This document shows, in pieces, positions 59,293 to 64,000 of a stretch of DNA of 64,000 bases. The notes beneath the pieces are model-generated. The model saw nothing but the letters and a program-made list of their open reading frames with translations, did not search any database and was not told where the DNA came from. The stretch covers positions 8,121,443-8,185,442 of the forward strand of contig CP154956.1 in assembly GCA_039621445.1 (NCBI GenBank), written 5' to 3'. How positions within the stretch are numbered: the first letter of the stretch is position 1; each line of letters starts with the position of its first letter. The position numbers were made by a program, and so were the translations under genes. This DNA is from Euglena gracilis (taxonomy: Eukaryota > Euglenida > Euglenophyceae > Euglenales).

Positions 59293-59485
59293 TCAGCCAT
59301 TCGGCATACCGCACCGGTGCATGCCGCGCCCTGCCCACTGCCGCAGGAACGCCACCTCCACGGCGGCCGGGGGCTGCAGCCAGGGCTCCCCGTCCACTTG
59401 CATCGCGCAGGGCCGCGCCACTTCCACCGTGAGCCGCCGGCACTGGCAGAGCGGCACGGTGGGACCCCCGGAGCCGCAGGGCTGG
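59293..59485 (-). CDS. Diacylglycerol kinase, terminal exon (end of accessory domain)
   Basis: Diacylglycerol kinase phosphorylates diacylglycerol to phosphatidic acid at membranes. This exon contains CQCRRLTVEVARPC followed by AMQVDGEPWLQPP. The QVDGEPWxQPP signature is the hallmark of the C-terminal end of the DGK accessory domain. The frame stays open to TGA at 59293-59295, about 30 codons past the signature, which is usual for a DGK C terminus. The 5' limit is set at a CTCAG acceptor that keeps phase with the exon at 59997-60161; several other AGs lie nearby, so the first 20 codons are uncertain. A GT 14 codons past the signature could be a donor instead, but a stop follows shortly. Same strand as all other genes in the window. 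Confidence 0.85.
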
Positions 59486-59634
59486 CTGAGCCCTGGGCGC
59501 ACTGCGGCTGGATTTCAGACAAAAAAATGTGTTGTGGGTGCGCGTGCACGCGCGCGCGTGTGTGTGCCGTGTTGTGTGTGTGTGTGTTGAGTTGAGTTGT
59601 GTTGTGTGTGTGTGTGCATATGTGTCTGTGCGTG

Positions 59635-59694
<60 letters not shown>

Positions 59695-59996
59695 CAAAGC
59701 CACGGCTTGCCAGAAAAAAAATGCCCCAAAATGGAGTTTTTGAGCTCACAGTGTCGGATTCTGCCCAAGGAGTATCGCAAATAGGATGGAATCATGACAG
59801 GAAAATGCATGGATGAATCCCAAAAAACATGACAGGAAAAATACAGAACACCTGGCTAAACCCCCCCCAAAGTGGAAAAGATAAAAAGAAGAAAAGAAAG
59901 CAAGAAAATTGGAAATAAATCCCGAGTTGGGCAGTGCTAAGTCCCAATGTTAAGCAACAACAACGATAGTGCCGGTGGTGCTACACGATGGCTTAC
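59486..59996. repeat. Intron with (TG)n tract
   Basis: Between the last two DGK exons. A (TG)n tract with TTG and CG interruptions runs from about 59530 to 59693. The rest is purine-rich and shows no coding pattern. Poly-Cys/Val and poly-His/Thr ORFs here are translations of the repeat. Confidence 0.8.
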
Positions 59997-60161
59997 CCGG
60001 CAGTCTGGGAGTCCCATGGCGGGTCTCCCCGCATGGCGCCCAGCTGCATCAGCGCCAGGTGCGGCACGCCGCGCACGGTGCACACCTCCAGCAGCTGGTC
60101 GCTGTACGACTGGGGCCGGTAGCCGGCTGGGTCCCCCCACACGTTGGTCCCGGAGCCAGCG
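59997..60161 (-). CDS. Diacylglycerol kinase exon, accessory domain core
   Basis: The exon reads GSGTNVWGDP, then PQSYSDQLLEV, then VRGVPHLALMQLGAMR. This matches the DGK accessory-domain block usually written GGxNLWG ... DGxLEVVGVxGxxHLGQxQxGL. Acceptor CACAG and a strong donor GTAAGCC bound a 165-nt exon. It leaves phase 2, which fits the terminal exon. The TNVWGD segment follows directly on the NIPSYA segment of the exon at 62179-62268, as in known DGKs. Part of the same minus-strand gene. Confidence 0.88.
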
Positions 60162-62178
60162 CTGTGGCAGGGAGGGAACGCTGTGTGCACCCCAAACTGA
60201 CACCCGGAAGTGGGTCTCCGCCCTCTGGGGGGGGGGGGAAGCCAGCAAGGTGGGGTGGGGTGGGTGGGGGGGTCCCGGAGGTGGTAAGTTGGTGGTCTGG
60301 ACCATACAATTTTTTTTGCCACCCCCCCCCCCGTAGGGGAGGGGATCACTTCCACTCTTCCAAAAATCAGTCACTCACTCTTTTTCTTTTTGGAAAACCA
60401 GTCAGGTCACCACCCCTCAAGGGGGGGGGGTCGGCCCTGGAATCCAAGGGTGACGACAAACTTGAAGAAAAAAATCGAAAAAAAACGGCACTGGGTGACT
60501 TTAGTGGTTTTTCGCCGACCACCCCCCCCCCCTGGGGGGAGGAGGTCAGCCGGTGGCTGCCCCCCCCCCCCTGGACGTTGGGGGTGTCCAGGCCCCCACT
60601 CCCTTCCTTGGCAGGTTGCGTCCCTGAAAAGGGATACGACCATGCTTTGGAACAGAGGAACTGAGAGAACAGAGACCTGTGAGTGAGAGGTTGGGGGGTT
60701 GCACCGGTCCACCCATCCTGCCTGGGCAAGGAGGTCCCCCGACCACCCTCCCCCGCGCATGAACGCATGGGAAGCCGTGAGAGGTAATGCTTCACTCGCC
60801 TGAAATGCCCACCGTGGCCCCAGAACTCCAGTGCAGCTAACTTTAAACTGGAGTCGACGACGGAACTGCCTATTCCCCAAAAATGGATGCCACCCAATGC
60901 TCACATCACTTGCGTGGACCCCACATCTTTTCTCGCTTGGTTTTCATTGAGTCAAATGAATTGATGAATTCCATCTGATATAGTTTGCAGCGAGTTGGGT
61001 AAAAATCTTGCTCATTTGGCTCAGCGTGTCACCACCAAAGCATCTTTTGTGTCTTCAATTCATGTGCTCATGAATTTGTACATCGACGGTCATCAACCCG
61101 TGTGTCTTATGAAGGTGCAGTCAGGGGATTTCTTAAAGAGCCCCCGGGGGGGGGGGGGGGGGTCCAGCCTCCGACTGGCAAAAAGGCAGCTGGCTGGAAA
61201 CGAGCTGCTGGCCCCTCCCCTGGGGGGGGGGGAGGGGGGGGTCCGGGGCTGGAGCGGGCTGGGCTGGGCTGGGTCAACGAAAAACAAAATTTTATAAAAC
61301 ATTTTTGCCTTCTCGACATTTTGATGGATGTTGCTAGATCAAGGCTGGGGGGGCTGTGATGGATGAAGCTGTGAGGAGGCAAAAAAAATGCAGGGATAGG
61401 TGAGCCCGGTTGACTGGCCAGCCTCCGGCAGGGCTGGAGCCGACTTTATTTCACTCGACCCCCCGGGGGGGGCTCCCAGCCCGAATTTGGGCTGCTGGCT
61501 AGATTTGAGCTGCTGGCTGGCTGGACCCCCCCCCGGGTGGTAGGGCTTAAGAAATACCCTGGGTGCAATGGCAATTGATTCAATACCCCCCCCCTAAATT
61601 AAGGCCTCCTGCCAATTTTCAACAAAAATCCAAAAAAATAGACCCTCCAAAAAAATAAGACACCCCCCTCCAAATTTTTGGGGAAACCCAAAAAAACCCA
61701 AAACTGTGAAAATGCCCCCAAACTGGGTGGTTTTTTGACGTTGTTTGAATTTTGCCCATTTTACATTTGTCAAAATTGGCACTTTTTGAGACAATATTTG
61801 TTAATTGCCAAAAATCGCCCCACCTATTTCTTGGGCACTCCCGCAGGAAGGCTTCTTTGGTCAAACTTTTCAGAGAAGATCCAAAAAGTGGACCCCACCA
61901 AAATTAAGACCTCCCTTGGGATTTTCAGCAACGGACCCAAAAAGTAGACCTGGGGGATTTGATAGTTCGTCAAGCCAACTAGCTGTGCCAACTTTTCTTC
62001 AGCGGACCCCCACCCCAAGGTCCTTCAGGGCTGCTGGCTGGACCCCCCCCCCCTGGGGGTTGGGTCACCTCCACTTCCAGAAGTCCCAGGTGGTCGGGGA
62101 GTTACTGGCACACGGCCTTCCGGGCCACCCACCATAAAAACTTTTTTTTTGGACATGATGAATCGGGTCTTCCCCGAC
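60162..62178. other. DGK intron with dispersed repeats
   Basis: Contains a copy of the CAGTCA-type dispersed repeat (about 60295-60430, with CCATACAATTTT, GATCACTTCC and CAGTCACTCAC blocks), many G/C homopolymers, and an AT-rich stretch at 61590-61960. No conserved coding island is seen. Confidence 0.6.
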
Positions 62179-62268
62179 GCTGAGTAGCAGCATAGGAGGG
62201 GATGTTGACTGCGACGAGGGCTTGGGTGCCGGCGGGCAGGGGGAAGGTTTGGCCCCAGAGGCCCCTTC
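62179..62268 (-). CDS. Diacylglycerol kinase exon, NIPSYA block
   Basis: The frame reads LPAGTQALVAVNIPSYAATQ, corresponding to the DGK stretch LExILVLNIPSYAGG. The only nearby acceptor (GTGAAG) and the GT donor after CTCAGC give an 86-nt exon. That length keeps the overall gene frame, but the NIPSYA peptide itself is one base out of that frame. Either a non-GT site is used (a GC donor lies two bases earlier) or there is an indel in the C5 run inside the exon. The exact ends are therefore uncertain; the peptide match is not. Confidence 0.72.
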
Positions 62269-62339
62269 ACACGGTCGGGTTTGGGGTTGTTGGCATCCCA
62301 GAATACTCCCACACATGACACGAAGCTGAGGACCATACC

Positions 62340-62410
62340 ATCACCCCCGGGGGTGACTGGCTGATTTGTTTGGAGTGACTGACTGGTTTTTGGCTCCAGA
62401 CCCCCCCCCC
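62340..62410 (-). repeat. CAGTCA-type dispersed repeat, inverted copy
   Basis: GGTGACTGGCTGATTTG, GGAGTGACTGACTGG and flanking G/C runs are the reverse complement of the CAGTCAGTCACTC block found at 5269-5480, 10035-10290, 17345-17420, 25454-25735 and 60295-60430. Confidence 0.6.
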
Positions 62411-62661
62411 CCGGACGAGGTCGGCCAGAAATGGCCGAACCTGGCCAACCGGCACACCGAATTTTTTTGGTGCAGGGATGGAAATATCAATTTTTCTCTT
62501 TGCCATCTGCTTGTTTCACACAGAAAAAAAAAGAAAAGGAGGCACAATGTATTTCAGCTGCCAACAAAATCTCATCCACAGAACAATAAACAGGCGTAAA
62601 TGTTCGTCACAACAGCATCAGATTCTACGCGATGCATGCAGTCGGGGTTCCTCAAAGTAAC

Positions 62662-62749
62662 CCCTGGAAGCCCATCAGCTTTCACAACAACGTCCTTGGA
62701 CAGGTCCATCGACTGGCAAAGCCAATCCCTCACAGGGATTCGCCCAGGT
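62662..62749 (-). CDS. Diacylglycerol kinase exon, accessory domain
   Basis: The exon encodes PGRIPVRDWLCQSMDLSK followed by DVVVKADGLPG. It corresponds to the DGK segment where a short helix leads to a strand ending in vDG. Acceptor CCTCAG and donor GGG|GTTACT bound 88 nt. The entry phase exactly accepts the exit phase of the exon at 63727-63800. The sequence match to the family is weaker than in neighbouring exons, and position in the series supports it. Confidence 0.62.
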
Positions 62750-63726
62750 CTGAGGCACCAGGGTGCAGACAAGCCGCATGAGTTGGGCTTGGGTGTCCCA
62801 GCGGTGAGCCGGAATGCAACTTCCCACGTCCTCCCAGAGAAAAAAAAAACCTGAAAGCCAAGCTTTACACTTGGTCAGAATTGAAATTATTATCATAATG
62901 AAATGATTAAAACGGCAGGGTTGAATTATTTGGACGGAGGTCAACAGCCCACTGCTGATTTACTGACTTGCGGCGTCATTGTCTTGCTAGGTCCCAATGT
63001 CGTTCCGTCACCTTCCAGGTTTGTAATAAAAAGAAACACACTTTAGTTCCTTGCTTGTAGGGATGACAAGAGAACTCTCCTGGGGCGAATCAGGGACTTT
63101 TAAAATTATAAATTGCCCCTGGGCTGATCCCTGGTATAAACATGCATACTTCACGTAATACAACTTGTTGAGATCCCTGCAAAACGAAGCAGTTGGCATC
63201 CTGGGGTCCTTTGGCTCACTGGGGTAGCAGATTTGATTCTAAACCAAATGAAAATGAAAATAGGGTCCAAAATATGGGCCCCCGGGCCAGGATAACACAC
63301 TTCCCAATACCAGGTCATTGGTATTGGGCTTATGCAATGAATAGGTCAAAACAAAAGCAAATTCCTAATTCCAATATTTTTTTTGCCATAAATCACATTG
63401 AAAATTGAACCACAACGAGATAAGCCCGTTGCTTGTGCTTGGGTTTCCAAACGGCCCAAAGCCACTAGACGTAGGCACCCTCTGCCCCCCCCCCCCGCCC
63501 CCGCCTCCCAGTGCATTGGCCTGGGCCACATTGGCCCTACAGATCGAGGGCCAACTTTGGGGGGCACGTTGACTTCAGCAGCTTTGGGAGGCTGATCGGC
63601 TGCAGAGCCAAATATCGTCAAGGGGTATTGTTTACTCCAACAGCCCAGGGTGCAACGAGGGCAGGCGGGGGGGGGGGGGGATGAGGCGGGGAGGAGGGGG
63701 CACACGTCGGGTTGCAACACCCACAC
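62750..63726. other. DGK intron
   Basis: About 980 nt between two DGK exons. It is AT-rich around 62880-63420 and has C/G runs near 63487 and 63667. I see no further conserved coding block in it, although one exon of the accessory domain (the xRNKxxY segment) has not been found and might be here. Confidence 0.5.
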
Positions 63727-63800
63727 GGCTGGGCAGAGCGTTTGAAGGTGTTCTCCCGCTCCTCGTGGAAGCCCAGCGCAGGCAGGGCCCCGAACAAATC
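63727..63800 (-). CDS. Diacylglycerol kinase exon, start of accessory domain
   Basis: The exon reads DLFGALPALGFHEERENTFK, matching the DGK motif DAxIALxFHxxRExxPxxF found where the accessory domain begins. The acceptor is AAGGAAG and the donor follows GCCCAGCC|GTGTGG, giving 74 nt and phase 2 at the exit. Upstream exons carrying the ATP-binding catalytic domain must lie beyond position 64000, so the gene is cut by the window edge. Confidence 0.78.
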
Positions 63801-64000
63801 CTTCCTTTGGGCAAGAACTGAAGGCCCATTCATAGATGAAAGGTCAATTGTCAATTCTTGGCTTTCGCAAGAACCATTCTCCTTTGCAGCCCTTATGTCC
63901 AAAGACCGGTACAGTAACAGTACAGTAACAGTACAATAACAGTACAGTAACAGTACAGTAACAGTAACAGTAACCGGTAACATTACAGTACAATACTGTA
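63801..64000. repeat. Intron end with (ACAGTA)-type tandem repeat
   Basis: From about 63908 to the right edge, units of CAGTAACAGTA and ACAGTACAGTA repeat with small changes. No coding island is visible. The tract lies in the intron upstream of the first DGK exon seen here. Confidence 0.8.

Overview
This is eukaryotic nuclear DNA, most probably from a dinoflagellate. That assignment is an inference. It rests on GC-rich coding islands of 60-240 nt in long low-complexity introns, genes that all read on the minus strand, at least one GC-type 5' splice site, one intron with neither GT nor AG at its ends, and a retroelement-like ORF carrying RIGEADHPGP, a motif I associate from memory with dinoflagellate genomes. 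No tRNA, rRNA, CRISPR, operon or bacterial gene is visible. Most long ORFs here are artefacts of (TG)n, (CA)n, (ACCCG)n, poly-G or (GTTGGG)n tracts.

Region 1 (59.3-64 kb, minus strand): the 3' half of a diacylglycerol kinase gene. Five exons spell the DGK accessory domain in order: ALGFHEERE, KADG, NIPSYA, GTNVWGD with DQLLEV, then AMQVDGEPWLQPP, ending at TGA (59293-59295). The catalytic half lies beyond the right edge.

Region 2 (47-59 kb): mostly non-coding. It holds a 2.4-kb retroelement-like block (796-aa ORF, minus strand) between two (TGG)n tracts, a family of short palindromes built on GAAGCGG...CCGCTTC, a (TATGG)n array, and two weak coding islands at 54-55 kb.

Region 3 (about 1-47 kb, minus strand): the main discovery. 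About 41 small coding islands repeat one roughly 60-65-residue module. A helix (xALxAIvxxL) is followed by a second helix ending in [LVI]xWD, then FpxxGkLxxFlxxHPdWF, then a beta-like tail (evrxGxVxLxp). The pattern looks like a winged helix and resembles OST-HTH/LOTUS domains, but I cannot confirm the family. Many neighbouring islands join with GT-AG introns in matching phase (for example 30.8 to 26.2 kb, six exons; 21.7 to 17.7 kb, four exons). I read them as one giant gene, or a few tandem genes, with at least 15 modules. It probably continues past the left edge.

The introns are packed with dinucleotide tracts, G/C homopolymers and short non-autonomous mobile elements. Several have terminal inverted repeats starting CAGGG or CAGGCTG and 7-8-bp target-site duplications, and one duplication contains the 3' splice site of an exon. 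Exon limits come from reading frame plus splice dinucleotides only, with no transcript evidence.
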